Below are positions 1-9,964 of a stretch of DNA of 64,000 bases, piece after piece. Numbering within the stretch: the first letter of the stretch is position 1; the number at the start of each line of letters is the position of its first letter. Location: positions 1,488,001 through 1,552,000 of the forward strand of contig NZ_CP032279.1 of the NCBI RefSeq assembly GCF_001696615.3. The letters run 5' to 3'. The position numbers were made by a program, and so were the translations under genes. This DNA is from Acinetobacter sp. WCHAc010034 (lineage in GTDB: Bacteria > Pseudomonadota > Gammaproteobacteria > Pseudomonadales > Moraxellaceae). The notes beneath the pieces were generated by a model. It searched no databases. It was given only the letters and a program-made list of their open reading frames with translations, and was not told where the DNA came from.

Positions 1-494
1 TTTACATCAAGCGTTTTCTCGTCAGAGAAATTCTGTTTTGATTCGTCTTTTTCTTCAACTACCAAATTTTCAATAGAAATGAATTTATCACATGCTTTTT
101 TAAATGGTTCAGGAGTCGTTTTTCGCCCAAAGCCATAAACTATTAAGCCATTTTCGCGAATCCGAGATGCCAAAGGCGTAAAGTCACTATCACTAGACAC
201 AATACAGAAACCATCTAATGCCCCTGCATACAATAGATCCATGGCATCAATAATTAAGATCATATCTGTAGCATCTTTACCTTTCGTATAAGCAAATTGC
301 TGTACAGGAGTAATCGCATGTGGAAGCAATACTTCTCTCCATCTCTTTAGTGCTTCACTGCTCCAATCCCCATAAACTCTTTTTACACTTGCTATTCCAT
401 ATTTGGCAACTTCTTCCAATACGGAAGAAATTGCATGAATAGATGAATTATCTGCGTCAATTAATACGGCAAATTTTTTAGTTTGAATTTCCAC
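1..494 (-). CDS. NYN (PIN-like) domain ribonuclease, C-terminus outside the window
   Basis: The frame is open from a GTG at 494 to the left edge, so about 164 residues are visible and the C-terminus is missing. The acidic residues expected of an NYN/PIN metal site are present: LIDADN near residue 10, GKDATDM near 70 and SSDSDF near 98. Family members are single-strand RNases of the LabA/DUF88 type and often carry a C-terminal LOTUS/OST-HTH RNA-binding domain; any such domain would lie outside this window. A GTG at 500 is also in frame, but the GGGG purine run lies properly upstream only of 494. The gene follows topA on the same strand, separated by a terminator. The RNA substrate is unknown. 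Confidence 0.85.
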   Translation of the reverse strand, partial: MEIQTKKFAVLIDADNSSIHAISSVLEEVAKYGIASVKRVYGDWSSEALKRWREVLLPHAITPVQQFAYTKGKDATDMILIIDAMDLLYAGALDGFCIVSSDSDFTPLASRIRENGLIVYGFGRKTTPEPFKKACDKFISIENLVVEEKDESKQNFSDEKTLDV

Positions 495-536
495 TACCAC
501 CCCAAATAATTTTATTTTTCAACATTATTCTGACAT

Positions 537-564
537 AAAAAATGCCGGCTTACGCCAGCATTTT
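537..564 (-). terminator. Intrinsic terminator of topA
   Basis: On the minus strand a 9-bp stem with one G-U pair (541-549 with 554-562) is followed by a run of T. It lies 28 nt after the topA stop and ahead of the NYN gene, so the NYN gene probably needs its own promoter or read-through. Confidence 0.8.
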
Positions 565-591
565 CTCAGTTTATTTTCTACAAATCAAAGC

Positions 592-3234
592 TTAAGCTTC
601 AACCCATTTGCCGTCCTGATACACCAGCGACCATTTGGTCTGCTTGCCTTCAGGGGTTTCCGAGCCAATATATTGCGCCTGATTCTTGCGGCTGAATTTC
701 ACCAGCGTTGGATTGCCTTCAGGGTCAGCATCCGGCGCCTGCAGGATAAACTGATATTTAGGGTCCAGCTGATCCGCCACAGTGCGCAGTTCCGCGACTT
801 TCGGCGCGCGGGTTTCACGGATTTTCGGGAACTTGCTGGCCGCCAGGAACAAGCCGGCAGCGCCGTCACGCAGCACAAAGAAATCATCATGCTTGGCCGA
901 GCGCAGATGCTCCATTTTAATTGGATCGACCCGCGGCGGCGCAGGCTGGCCGCTCTTCAGAACTTTGCGGGTATTGCTGCAGCTGGTGCAGGCGAAGTAC
1001 GGGCCAAAGCGCCCAGTTTTCAGCTGCATTTCGCCATCGCACTTATCGCATGGAATGGTCGGGCCGTCATAGCCTTTGATCTTAAACTCGCCTTCTTCCA
1101 GCTCAAAGCCGCTGCAGTCCGGATTGTTGCCGCAGATATGCAGCTTGCGCCCGCCGTCAATCACGTAGCTGTCCATTGCCGTGCCGCAAACTGGGCAGCG
1201 CTTTTTCGACATCAGGTCTGCAGTTTCAGCAGCTGCGTCATCGGATAAAGCCGCCAAAGATTCGACCGGCGTCAAATTCAGCGTGCCTTTGCAGCGCTCT
1301 TTCGGCGGCAGGTTATAGCCTGAACAGCCGAGGAATACGCCGGTTGTGCCGGTGCGGATCTGCATCGGGCGGTCGCATTCCTTGCAATGCACGGCCGCGA
1401 CTTCCACCGGCAAATTGCGGCGCATGCCGCTTTCGCCCTGCGCCGTGGTTAAGCGCTGTTTGAAATCGCCGTAAAAATTGTCCAGCAGCTCTTTCCAGTT
1501 GCGCTCGCCGTCCGCGACTTTATCCAGCTGGCCTTCAAGGTCTGCGGTAAAGTCATAGTTCATCAGGTTATTGAAGCTTTCATCGAGGCGGTCGGTGACG
1601 ATTTCACCCATCTTTTCCGCATACAGGCGGCGGTTTTCCAGCTTCACATAGCCGCGGTCCTGAATGGTGGAAATAATGGCGGCGTAAGTCGAAGGGCGGC
1701 CTATGCCGCGCTTTTCCAGCTCTTTCACCAGTGAGGCTTCGGTAAAGCGCGCTGGCGGCTTGGTAAAGTGCTGCGACGGATCCAGCTTTTCCAGCTTGAG
1801 GATTTCGCCGGTTTTGACTGCAGGCAGTAGCACATCATCATCAGATTTGTTCTGGCCGCGCACTTTGGTAAAGCCGTCAAAGACCAGGGTGCGGCCTTTG
1901 GCTTTCAGCTCTACGCCATTGGCATCGACTAAAATCGTTGAGGACAGATATTCCGCCGGCGTCATCTGGCAGGCGACAAACTGGCGCCAAATCAGGTCAT
2001 ACAGGCGCTGCGCATCGCGCTCTGCGCCCGCAAGCTGATCGCCTTTCAGCGCGACATTGGACGGCCGGATCGCTTCATGCGCTTCCTGCGCGCCGGCTTT
2101 GCTGCCGTAACGGTTCGGCTTGGCCGGCAGGTATTTTCCGCCGAATTCAGTTTCGATATGCTGGCGCACCATATTGACCGCATCATCGCTCAGGAAGGTG
2201 GAGTCGGTACGCATATAGGTGATGAAGCCGGCTTCATACAGGCGCTGCGCCAGCATCATGGTTTTCTTCACCGAGAAGCCCAGGCGGGTGCTGGCCGCCT
2301 GCTGCAGCGTTGAAGTGATATACGGCGCGCTTGGGTTGACCTTGGTCGGCTTGTCTTCACGCGCCGACACTTTGTATTCCGCATCCTTAATCAGGTCCAA
2401 TAAAGCGTCTGTTTCCGCCTTATTGCGCAGCTTGAGGGTTTTGCCCGCCTGCTTGACCGCTTCCAGGCGGATGTCATCTTTTTTAGACTTGGTGTCGGCA
2501 AAAACCTGCCAGTATTCTTCCGGCACAAATTTGCGGATATCGCGCTCGCGCTCCACCACCAGCTTGACCGCAACGGACTGCACGCGGCCGGCCGACAAGC
2601 CGCGGGCAATTTTTTCCCACAGCAAAGGCGAAATCATAAAGCCGACAACCCGGTCCAGAAAGCGGCGCGCCTGCTGCGCATTGACTTTATTGGTATCCAG
2701 CCGTGACGGATGCTTAAACGCTTCCTGAATGGCATTTTTGGTAATTTCGTTGAACACCACGCGCTGATAGCGTGAATCATCGCCGCCGATCACTTCTTTT
2801 AAATGCCAGGCAATCGCTTCCCCTTCACGGTCCAAATCCGTTGCGAGGTAGACTTCATCGACCTGCGATGCCAGCTTTTTCAGTTCTGCAACAACATTTT
2901 CCTTGCCCGGAAGCACTTCATAATGCGCTTTCCAGCCATGCTCAGGGTCTACTCCCATGCGGTTGACTAAAGCGGACTGGGCCTTTTCGGCCTTCTGCGC
3001 TTCAGTCAGCTTCGCGCGGGAGGCTGGCTTTTTTTCTGCGGTTTTAGACGAGCCGCCCGTGGGCAAGTCACGGACATGGCCGACCGACGATTTTACAATG
3101 TAGTCTGAACCGAGGTATTTGTTGATTGTTTTCGCTTTTGCAGGCGACTCCACAATCACTAGGGCACGTTTTTTCCCAGCATCAGAAGATTTTGCTGCCG
3201 CGCTTTTGGATGTGGACCGAGGAGCGTTCGCCAT
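592..3234 (-). CDS. topA: DNA topoisomerase I (type IA)
   Basis: An 880-residue type IA topoisomerase that relaxes negative supercoils through a 5'-phosphotyrosine intermediate. The TOPRIM domain begins at [14 protein letters not shown] (near residue 24) and contains the [12 protein letters not shown] acidic motif. The catalytic tyrosine lies in FITYMRTDS (near 340). Three C-terminal zinc-ribbon-like cysteine clusters follow (near 625, 690 and 745; for example CPVCGTAM and CDKCDGEM), and the extreme C-terminus is a basic topoisomerase repeat. A Lys/Ser/Ala-rich N-terminal tail of about 22 residues precedes the TOPRIM fold. Length is normal for the gammaproteobacterial family. The next gene upstream on the same strand ends 37 nt away, so the two may be cotranscribed. 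Confidence 0.98.
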   Translation of the reverse strand: MANAPRSTSKSAAAKSSDAGKKRALVIVESPAKAKTINKYLGSDYIVKSSVGHVRDLPTGGSSKTAEKKPASRAKLTEAQKAEKAQSALVNRMGVDPEHGWKAHYEVLPGKENVVAELKKLASQVDEVYLATDLDREGEAIAWHLKEVIGGDDSRYQRVVFNEITKNAIQEAFKHPSRLDTNKVNAQQARRFLDRVVGFMISPLLWEKIARGLSAGRVQSVAVKLVVERERDIRKFVPEEYWQVFADTKSKKDDIRLEAVKQAGKTLKLRNKAETDALLDLIKDAEYKVSAREDKPTKVNPSAPYITSTLQQAASTRLGFSVKKTMMLAQRLYEAGFITYMRTDSTFLSDDAVNMVRQHIETEFGGKYLPAKPNRYGSKAGAQEAHEAIRPSNVALKGDQLAGAERDAQRLYDLIWRQFVACQMTPAEYLSSTILVDANGVELKAKGRTLVFDGFTKVRGQNKSDDDVLLPAVKTGEILKLEKLDPSQHFTKPPARFTEASLVKELEKRGIGRPSTYAAIISTIQDRGYVKLENRRLYAEKMGEIVTDRLDESFNNLMNYDFTADLEGQLDKVADGERNWKELLDNFYGDFKQRLTTAQGESGMRRNLPVEVAAVHCKECDRPMQIRTGTTGVFLGCSGYNLPPKERCKGTLNLTPVESLAALSDDAAAETADLMSKKRCPVCGTAMDSYVIDGGRKLHICGNNPDCSGFELEEGEFKIKGYDGPTIPCDKCDGEMQLKTGRFGPYFACTSCSNTRKVLKSGQPAPPRVDPIKMEHLRSAKHDDFFVLRDGAAGLFLAASKFPKIRETRAPKVAELRTVADQLDPKYQFILQAPDADPEGNPTLVKFSRKNQAQYIGSETPEGKQTKWSLVYQDGKWVEA

Positions 3235-3271
3235 AATTAACCGTTAATCCTGTTTTTTAATGGGTATAAAA

Positions 3272-3721
3272 TTAAAGTTCAGCCAAAGAATGCAAGCAGG
3301 CTTTGATCTCTTCCAACTGAGCAGCTCTTAAATCAGATTCTTCGTCCCAATAGAGTCCTACACAGTTTGCCTGCATATCAATAGCATAAATGCCCTTTAA
3401 TGCAATGGGAAAATCTTTAAACTTGTCATCGCCATGTACAAGCTGTAATTTCTGATCAGCCACGCGGGCGCGCATTAAAGGCAGGCGGGCGTCCGGAAGC
3501 AGTACGCTGTAGTAAGCCACCATGCTGGCGCGCTTTTCAGAGGCCATCGGAATTTTTGTCCAGTCCGGCGCAGCCACTAAGCGCGGATGCAGCCCCATCT
3601 TGCGGGCTTTGTCACGCATGATTCCCAGCGCTTTTTCTCTTGGGCTTACACGCAGTCCCAAAATAGAGCCCAGCACAAATACAATAATGATGACTGCAAC
3701 CCAAATTCCAGTATTTTCCAT
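3272..3721 (-). CDS. Small single-pass membrane protein, function unknown
   Basis: A 149-residue protein with one N-terminal transmembrane helix (about residues 7-24, rich in I and V) followed by a soluble domain containing SPREKALGIMRDKARKMG. That segment looks like a cytosolic helix after the anchor. It ends 37 nt before topA on the same strand and follows the PIN-like gene by 71 nt, so the three may form an operon. I do not recognise the family. Confidence 0.75.
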   Translation of the reverse strand: MENTGIWVAVIIIVFVLGSILGLRVSPREKALGIMRDKARKMGLHPRLVAAPDWTKIPMASEKRASMVAYYSVLLPDARLPLMRARVADQKLQLVHGDDKFKDFPIALKGIYAIDMQANCVGLYWDEESDLRAAQLEEIKACLHSLAEL

Positions 3722-3792
3722 AGTCCAACCTTTATGTTCCTTTATTAGAGTTGCATAAGCGCAATATAAAAGGCAAGTTGCGCCGATAAAAA

Positions 3793-4782
3793 TTAATTCA
3801 GAAACATTTCATGGCTGTACAGCACTTCATGGCCATTCCAGTAAATATAGCCTTTATCAATCAGCTCTTTCAGCAGCAGGCGGATGTCGGATTTCGGAAA
3901 CAGCTGTTCCAGCAAGTCGCGCAGGGCATAAATATCTTTAGGCTTTTTCTGTTTTAATTCATGCAGTTTTTTAATCACTTCCAGCTGCACCGGATCAATC
4001 TGATGAAAATCGGCATATAAGCCCTGCTGCGGATTCTGCGCCGCCGCATCCGCCTGCGCAGCGCTGTCTTGCGGCGCATTCAGCTGCGCCAAGGCATCCT
4101 GCATATTTTGCGCCAAAGGCGCGGCGTCTTCATCCAGGCACAGCTGCACCCACTGCTTCAGCACCTTTTTGCGGAAATTCACCTGATCATCGCAGCGCTT
4201 CACAATCTTCAAATTGATCAGCATGCCGACCACATGCTGCGCTTTTTCAGGCGCCAGCTGCAGGATATTCGCCACTGAATTCTTCAGCGATTCAACGCTA
4301 TGCGGCTTGCCTGCCATTTTGGCCAAGGCATCGCAGTATTTTTTCACCATCAGCAGGTAAGGCGCGGCTTTAATTTTTTCCAGGCTGGGAATTCTATATT
4401 TCGGCCGGCAGGCTTCCGCCTCAGGCTGAATCTGTATCAGGCTGCAGCTGATGCCGGAGCCCCGCATCAATTCCAGCAGCATTTCACAGCCGGGCATGGC
4501 TGAAATAACTTCTACATGCGCGCCCGCTTCCAGCAGCGCCAACAGCTGTCCCGCCACCACGGCGTATTCAAATTCTTTCTGCTCGGTTTCCGGAATGTCT
4601 AAAATCACCACCTGCCCGCTGCTGATCCAGCCGGAAAGTTCCGTTAAGTCTTCCAGCGAATATTCAAAACGGCCTTGGCAGTTAAACAGATACAGCGCAG
4701 GATAGTGTCCGACGATATCCCGCAGCAACTGCGCTGTCGGCATATTATTTTCAAGATCGAGCAGTACGGCTTTGGCAATCAT
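3793..4782 (-). CDS. Degenerate PIN/NYN-like protein with helix-turn-helix-like C-terminus
   Basis: 329 residues. The N-terminus (about 1-125) has the layout of a PIN/NYN fold: LLDLENN at the first strand, a central acidic ETEQKEFEY segment, then VISAMPGCEMLLELMRGSG where active NYN proteins have a SDSDF-type motif and a following helix. The key aspartates of that last motif are missing, so the fold is probably inactive as a nuclease or uses other residues. Two helical blocks follow, one with SVANILQLAPEKAQ and a C-terminal one with DIYALRDLLEQLFP and KGYIYWNG; both resemble winged-helix units. Assignment to the PIN-like class is inference from pattern. It is upstream of topA on the same strand. 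Confidence 0.65.
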   Translation of the reverse strand: MIAKAVLLDLENNMPTAQLLRDIVGHYPALYLFNCQGRFEYSLEDLTELSGWISSGQVVILDIPETEQKEFEYAVVAGQLLALLEAGAHVEVISAMPGCEMLLELMRGSGISCSLIQIQPEAEACRPKYRIPSLEKIKAAPYLLMVKKYCDALAKMAGKPHSVESLKNSVANILQLAPEKAQHVVGMLINLKIVKRCDDQVNFRKKVLKQWVQLCLDEDAAPLAQNMQDALAQLNAPQDSAAQADAAAQNPQQGLYADFHQIDPVQLEVIKKLHELKQKKPKDIYALRDLLEQLFPKSDIRLLLKELIDKGYIYWNGHEVLYSHEMFLN

Positions 4783-5181
4783 AAATTCTGAGTATTCGGC
4801 AGGTCAGCGGGATGCTGTGCATTACAGCGGGAACAGGGCGAAAGGTCAATACAGAAAAGGGCTTTCAGCGCATGGCTGTCCCGCTGCCGCCTTAAATCAG
4901 CTTCAGATATGCGGGCGCGGCAGGAATGCCGCACGCTGCCCATGCACGGCGTCTTTGCCGTGAGGGACAGCAAAAGGCTTGCCTGTTTTTAAGCAGCGGG
5001 GCTTTTCAAAGCAGGGCCTTGCCTGCGCAAAGGCATTTAAGCCTTTAAATGCCGAAAGAGGCATTACAGGCTCTGAAACCGAAGGGAATATGAACCATCC
5101 GCCTGTTCAGCGCAGACTTTTACTGCAAAGTCAGCGCGCGCAGGAAATCTCAAGCCGGCCGGCGCAAAAGCGGGAAAAGCA
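4783..5181. other. Intergenic stretch without a convincing gene
   Basis: About 400 bp between the PIN-like gene and slyX. Short frames on both strands lack ribosome binding sites and recognisable protein features. The only structure seen is a palindromic repeat at 4901-4940 that recurs near 29.3 kb. A promoter for the minus-strand PIN-like gene should lie near 4790-4840, but no clear hexamers were identified. Confidence 0.5.
4901..4940 (+). repeat. Dispersed intergenic palindromic repeat, copy 1
   Basis: A 40-nt element whose core forms a GCGGCA/TGCCGC-type hairpin. It matches 29304-29342 over its whole length with only a few differences. Both copies are in non-coding DNA and in the same orientation. 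It resembles a REP-type element. Confidence 0.6.
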
Positions 5182-5427
5182 TTAATAATGTGGCGGGCGG
5201 TTGGTCAGCGGGTCAAACTCGGCAATTCCTTCAGATAAATCAGACGCGTCCACGCGGCGGTACAGCAGCTGCATTTGCTTCTTTAAATCAGTAATTTCCG
5301 CGTTCTGCAGCGCAACCTGATTATTCAGCTGCTCAACTAATTCATCTAAAAATGCAATTCGCACTTGCAAATCTTCAATGAGTGCGGACAATGACCCCTG
5401 ATCATCAATATTTTGCTGTTTAGTCAC
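5182..5427 (-). CDS. slyX: SlyX family protein
   Basis: An 81-residue protein made of one long amphipathic coiled-coil helix (about residues 12-60, with LIEDLQVRIAFLDELVEQLN) and ending in the conserved PPHY tail of SlyX. The biochemical role of SlyX is not established. The start is a GTG with GAGG seven bases upstream. It is divergent from uup with only 35 bp between the two start codons. Confidence 0.9.
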   Translation of the reverse strand: MTKQQNIDDQGSLSALIEDLQVRIAFLDELVEQLNNQVALQNAEITDLKKQMQLLYRRVDASDLSEGIAEFDPLTNRPPHY

Positions 5428-5462
5428 TTTAAGTCCTCATTTAAGATTTTTCTGGAAACATT

Positions 5463-7367
5463 ATGGCCTACATTACCTTAAGGGATGTCCAACTCGCGTT
5501 TGGCGGACCTTCCCTGCTCGACGGCGCGAATTTCAACTTAGAACGCGGTGAACGGGTATGTTTGATTGGCCGCAATGGTGAAGGCAAGTCTACTTTACTT
5601 AAACTGATCGAGGGAAGCCTCTTGCCGGATTCCGGCGAAGTATCGCTGCAGAACGGCATCACCATTTCCATGCTGGCGCAGGATGTGCCGATGGACTCAG
5701 GCAAAGTCGCTGACATCGTCGCTGACGGCGCAGGTGAAGCAGCTGAAGTACTCAGAGCCTATCATGAAGCCAGTGATGCCTGCGTACTGGGCGATATGGA
5801 AGCCTGCGACCGCATGGGCAACCTGCAGCATAAAATGGATATGCTGGACGGCTGGGCCTTAGAAACCAAAGTCAACTCGATTTTAAGCAAAATGGGCCTG
5901 GACCCGGAAGCCGATTTGGCCGATTTATCCGGCGGGCGCAAGCGCCGCGTGCTTTTGGCGCGCGCGCTGCTGACCCAGCCAGACGTGCTGCTGCTGGACG
6001 AGCCGACCAACCATCTGGACGTTGAAAGCATTGAATGGCTGGAAAAATTCCTGCTCGATCAGAATAATTTAACCTTATTGTTTATTTCGCATGACCGTTC
6101 ATTTGTCGACAGCATCGCCACCCGCATTGTAGAGCTTGACCGCGGCATTTTGCGCAGCTATGAAGGCAACTATTCGCGCTACCTCGAACTGAAAGCGATG
6201 CAGATGGAAGCGGAAGAAAAGCAGAATGCGCTGTTTGATAAGCGCTTAGCTGAAGAAGAAGTCTGGATCCGCCAAGGCATTAAAGCCCGCCGCACCCGCA
6301 ACGAAGGCCGTGTCCGCGCCCTAAAAGAGCTGCGTGAACAATCTAAAGCGCGCCGTTCACAGCAGGGCAAAGTCAGCATGGCAACACAAGATGCCAACCG
6401 CTCCGGCAAGCTGGTGTTCGATATTGAGCATCTCAGCGTGGCTTTCGGCAATCAAGAACCGATTATCAAAGACTTCTCTGCATTGGTGCTGCGCGGCGAC
6501 CGGATTGGCCTGGTCGGTGACAACGGTGTCGGCAAAACCACGCTCATCAAAGCCATTTTAGGCGAGATTGAGCATGGCGGATCGGTTAAAACCGGCACGC
6601 AGCTTGAAGTGGCGTATTTTGACCAGTTGCGCAATGCGCTTGATCTTGAAAAATCGGTAAAAGACAACGTATCTGAAGGTTCAGATTTTGTCGATGTCAA
6701 TGGCGGCCGCCGCCACATCTACAGCTACCTGCAGGACTTCCTGTTCTCGCCGGAACGCGCGCGCACCCCGGTAAAGGCATTGTCGGGCGGCGAGCGAAAC
6801 CGCATCCTGCTTGCGAAATTATTGCTGAAGCCATCAAATTTAATTGTGATGGATGAGCCGACCAATGACCTGGATATGGTGACGCTGGAGCTGCTGGAAG
6901 AAATGCTCGGCGGCTACAAAGGCACATTGCTGCTGATTTCGCATGACCGCGCCTTTATGGACAACGTGGTGACATCAACATGGGTGTTTGACGGCAAAGG
7001 CAACATTGACGAATACATTGGCGGCTATCAAGACTATCTGGAACAGCGTCCAGATCAAACTGCTGTAGATCAGAAAAGCGATGTGAAAAAAGCCTTGGCT
7101 AAAGCTGAAGCAGCGGCTGCCGCCTCAGCACCGAAAAAAGTCAAGCTCAGCTATAAGGATCAGCGCGCTTTAGAGCAGCTGCCGGCTGAAATGGAAGCGC
7201 TGGAAAAAGAGCAGGCGGATATTAATGCGCAGCTGGCCGATGGCTCCCTGTTCATTTCCGATGCCGATAAAGCCATGAAGCTTTCCAGCCGCTTAAATGA
7301 AATTGACGAGCTGCTGCTGGAAAAGCTGGAGCGCTGGGAAGAGCTGGAAAACCTGGCTAAAGGCTAA
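5463..7367 (+). CDS. uup: ABC-F family ATPase Uup
   Basis: 634 residues with two ATP-binding cassettes and no membrane segments, the ABC-F layout. Cassette 1 has Walker A GRNGEGKST (near 37), the LSGGRKRRVLLAR signature and Walker B LLLDEPTNHLD. Cassette 2 has GDNGVGKTT (near 353), LSGGERNRILLAKL and LIVMDEPTNDLD. A basic inter-cassette linker lies near 255-305, and a C-terminal helical coiled-coil region (about 560-634) is typical of Uup, which binds DNA and ribosomes. Uup is associated with lower frequency of transposon precise excision and with ribosome function. A strong terminator follows. Confidence 0.95.
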   Translation: MAYITLRDVQLAFGGPSLLDGANFNLERGERVCLIGRNGEGKSTLLKLIEGSLLPDSGEVSLQNGITISMLAQDVPMDSGKVADIVADGAGEAAEVLRAYHEASDACVLGDMEACDRMGNLQHKMDMLDGWALETKVNSILSKMGLDPEADLADLSGGRKRRVLLARALLTQPDVLLLDEPTNHLDVESIEWLEKFLLDQNNLTLLFISHDRSFVDSIATRIVELDRGILRSYEGNYSRYLELKAMQMEAEEKQNALFDKRLAEEEVWIRQGIKARRTRNEGRVRALKELREQSKARRSQQGKVSMATQDANRSGKLVFDIEHLSVAFGNQEPIIKDFSALVLRGDRIGLVGDNGVGKTTLIKAILGEIEHGGSVKTGTQLEVAYFDQLRNALDLEKSVKDNVSEGSDFVDVNGGRRHIYSYLQDFLFSPERARTPVKALSGGERNRILLAKLLLKPSNLIVMDEPTNDLDMVTLELLEEMLGGYKGTLLLISHDRAFMDNVVTSTWVFDGKGNIDEYIGGYQDYLEQRPDQTAVDQKSDVKKALAKAEAAAAASAPKKVKLSYKDQRALEQLPAEMEALEKEQADINAQLADGSLFISDADKAMKLSSRLNEIDELLLEKLERWEELENLAKG

Positions 7368-7383
7368 GCGCCCCCGCAAATTA

Positions 7384-7410
7384 AATGCCGTATTCCGATA
7401 CGGCATTTTT
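7384..7410 (+). terminator. Intrinsic terminator of uup
   Basis: A perfect 10-bp stem (7384-7393 with 7398-7407), TCCG loop and following T run, 16 nt after the uup stop. Confidence 0.9.
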
Positions 7411-7600
7411 TATGCCTGATTTGCAGCTTCCGGCTGCCGAATCAGCAGGCGATCCTTGCTGGCGAAAAATCGGATCGGCGGCGGCCTTCACAGGCTAACG
7501 GTAGACGCCGCGTTACCAGCATCATACAGGCTGAACTTTCTCTTTCAATTCAGCTTCATGCTAAACTGAGCGCTATTTTTCAGTATTTGATTTAGCCCTT

Positions 7601-8536
7601 ATGAGTCAAAAGCCAGATTATCAGCCCGGTGTCTTTCAATGGTCATTTCTGCTGCCGCAGTACTGGGGCATCGGGATTGGCATTGCATTTCTGATGATTC
7701 TGGCGGTTTTGCCGTGGGCTGTTCAGCGCCGCCTGGCCGCGTTTTTAGGCAATGCGGCATTTAAATATTTAAAATCCCGGCGCAAAACCGCCGTGCGCAA
7801 TCTGGAAGTCTGCTTTCCCGAATGGCCGGCCGAACAGGTGCAGGACAAGGCGCGCCAGGTTTTTATCGACCAGATGATCGGCATCTTTGAAACCCTGAAT
7901 GCATGGTACTGCCCGCAGTGGTTTAAAGACCGCGTCAGCATCGAAGGCCTGGAGCATCTGCAAAAGGCGCAGGCCGACGGCGCAGGCGTGCTGCTGCTCG
8001 GCACGCACTCCACCCTGCTGGATGCCGGCGGCTACCTCTGCTCCCGCTATTTTGCGCTGGGCGCAGTCTACCGCCCGCAGAACAACCCCTTGCTGGACCT
8101 GCTGATTTACCGCTGCCGCGATGCCATTTACAGCTGCCAGATTGATCATGACGACATGCGCGGCCTGATCCGCCAGCTGAAAGACGGCCAGGCCATCTGG
8201 TACAGCCCGGATCAGGACTTTGGCCTGAAGCAGGGCGTAATGGCGCCGTTCTTCGGCGTACCGGCAGCCACAGTCACCGCGCACCGGCGCCTGATGAAAA
8301 TTTCCAAAGCCGCTGCAGTGCCGCTGTATTTTTACCGCAGCGGCGATATCCGCGACCCGCGCTACCATGTGCTGCTTGAGCCGGCTTTAGACAATTTCCC
8401 CAGCGCAGATGAGGCCGCCGACGCTGCCCGGGTCAATAAAATCATTGAAAATCAGCTGCGGATTGCCCCGACGCAGTACATGTGGTTTCACCGGCGCTTT
8501 AAGACCCGCCCGGAAGGCTATGAAGACATTTATTAA
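7601..8536 (+). CDS. lpxL: Lipid A late acyltransferase, LpxL/HtrB family
   Basis: 311 residues of the LpxL/LpxP/LpxM family, which adds a secondary acyl chain to the lipid A precursor at the inner face of the inner membrane. There is an N-terminal transmembrane helix (about 22-42). The catalytic H-x4-D/E box appears as THSTLLDAGG (near 136), followed by YRPQNNPLLD, WYSPDQDFG and the conserved C-terminal MWFHRRFKTRPEG, which is nearly identical to E. coli LpxL. The family is secure. Whether it acts as LpxL or LpxM in this organism cannot be decided from sequence alone. A glycosyltransferase starts 33 nt downstream and is probably cotranscribed. Confidence 0.88.
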   Translation: MSQKPDYQPGVFQWSFLLPQYWGIGIGIAFLMILAVLPWAVQRRLAAFLGNAAFKYLKSRRKTAVRNLEVCFPEWPAEQVQDKARQVFIDQMIGIFETLNAWYCPQWFKDRVSIEGLEHLQKAQADGAGVLLLGTHSTLLDAGGYLCSRYFALGAVYRPQNNPLLDLLIYRCRDAIYSCQIDHDDMRGLIRQLKDGQAIWYSPDQDFGLKQGVMAPFFGVPAATVTAHRRLMKISKAAAVPLYFYRSGDIRDPRYHVLLEPALDNFPSADEAADAARVNKIIENQLRIAPTQYMWFHRRFKTRPEGYEDIY

Positions 8537-8569
8537 GCCCCATACAACTGAATAAGAAAGAGAATTTTA

Positions 8570-9673
8570 ATGAAAGTCATGCAGCTTTTACCCGAATTGA
8601 ACAGCGGCGGCGTGGAACGCGGAACCCTGGAGATTGCCCGCGCGCTGATTGCCAATGGCGATGAATCGCTGGTGGTGTCAAATGGCGGCCGTCTGGTGGC
8701 GCAGCTGGAAGCGGAAGGCTCAACGCATTTAACCCTGCCGGTGCATAAAAAATCGCTGTCCAGCCTGTGGCAGATCCGCCCGCTCCGAAAGCTGATTCAG
8801 CAGCATCGGCCGGATATTCTGCATGTGCGCTCGCGGGTGCCGGCATGGCTGGCGCATTTTGCGCTGCGGGGCATGCCGGCAGGCCAGCGCCCGCATCTGA
8901 TCAGCACGGTGCATGGCTTTTATTCCGTCAACCGCTACAGCCAGATCATGACGCAGGCGGAAAAAGTCATTGCGGTGTCGGACAGCGTGGTGAAATACAT
9001 CACCGATCACTATAAAAACTGCCCGCCGCAGGATATCGTGCGCATTTACCGCGGCATTGACCCGCAGGCCTTTCCGCACGGCTACCAGCCTTCGGCGCAA
9101 TGGCTGAATCAGACCTTTAAGGACTTTCCTGAACTGGAAAATAAATTTGTGCTGTGCCTGCCGGGCCGCATCACCCGCCTGAAAGGCCATGAAACCCTGA
9201 TCGCGCTGGTGCAGCAGCTGCAGCAGCAGTATCCGCAGCTGCATGCGGTGGTCGTCGGCGGCGCAGATCCGAAAAAAGCCGCCTATTTAAAAGAGATGCA
9301 GAACAGCATTCAAGCCAAGGGCCTGAGTGAAAAAATCACTTTTGCCGGCCACCGCGCGGATATCCGCGAATGGCTGGCGTTCAGCGATGCCGTGCTGTCG
9401 CTGTCCAATCAGGCGGAAACTTTCGGCCGCACGGCTCTGGAAGCGCTGTCTGTCGGCACGCCGGTGATCGGCTGGAACCGCGGCGGCGTGGCGGAAATTC
9501 TGTCCAACATCTATCCGCAGGGCCTCATTGAGGCTGATGATCAAACCGCATTATTGAATGCGGTGAAAAAGCATATTGATGCGCCGCAGCCGGTTGCGCC
9601 TGTCACGATGTTCAGCTTGAAGGATATGTGCGATCAGACCCTGAGCCTATACCGGCAGGTTGCGCAGCAGTAG
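8570..9673 (+). CDS. GT4 family glycosyltransferase
   Basis: 367 residues with a GT-B fold. The N-terminal domain begins MKVMQLLPELNSGGVERG, the glycine-rich acceptor loop typical of GT4 enzymes. The C-terminal domain has LPGRITRLKGHETLI (near 198) and the nucleotide-sugar motif AETFGRTALEAL followed by GTPVIGWNRGG. It sits 33 nt after the lipid A acyltransferase with AAGAAAGAGAA upstream, so a role in lipooligosaccharide core or other surface glycan synthesis is the natural inference. Donor and acceptor are unknown. Confidence 0.88.
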   Translation: MKVMQLLPELNSGGVERGTLEIARALIANGDESLVVSNGGRLVAQLEAEGSTHLTLPVHKKSLSSLWQIRPLRKLIQQHRPDILHVRSRVPAWLAHFALRGMPAGQRPHLISTVHGFYSVNRYSQIMTQAEKVIAVSDSVVKYITDHYKNCPPQDIVRIYRGIDPQAFPHGYQPSAQWLNQTFKDFPELENKFVLCLPGRITRLKGHETLIALVQQLQQQYPQLHAVVVGGADPKKAAYLKEMQNSIQAKGLSEKITFAGHRADIREWLAFSDAVLSLSNQAETFGRTALEALSVGTPVIGWNRGGVAEILSNIYPQGLIEADDQTALLNAVKKHIDAPQPVAPVTMFSLKDMCDQTLSLYRQVAQQ

Positions 9674-9964
9674 CGCCCCTGTTTTGCGCGGAAACTGCGG
9701 CTTGATTCTGCGCAGCCTCAGCAGTTCAGGCCTGAGTTTTTTAGTTTTCCGCGGCTGAATAAAGCCCAGCCCGGATTCTGCATCCTGCAAAATCCGGGCC
9801 GATGAGGTTTGTGCTTTCACAAGTCTTATTATTCTTTTCGGTGGCTTTCCTTCGCCGCATCATATCCATGATGATTCCTGCCGGCGCCGTCTTCCTTAAT
9901 GGGATATTCCGTTCCCTGCTCCATGCGCCGATGAAGCTAGGATAGGCGGTTTCCTCAAGCCTGG

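Noticed and set aside
673..1248. Long plus-strand frames inside topA
   Set aside because: They are opposite-strand shadows of topA; none has a ribosome binding site or protein-family features.
4979..5185. Plus-strand frame of 68 codons before slyX
   Set aside because: No ribosome binding site, low-complexity basic translation, and it overlaps the slyX stop.
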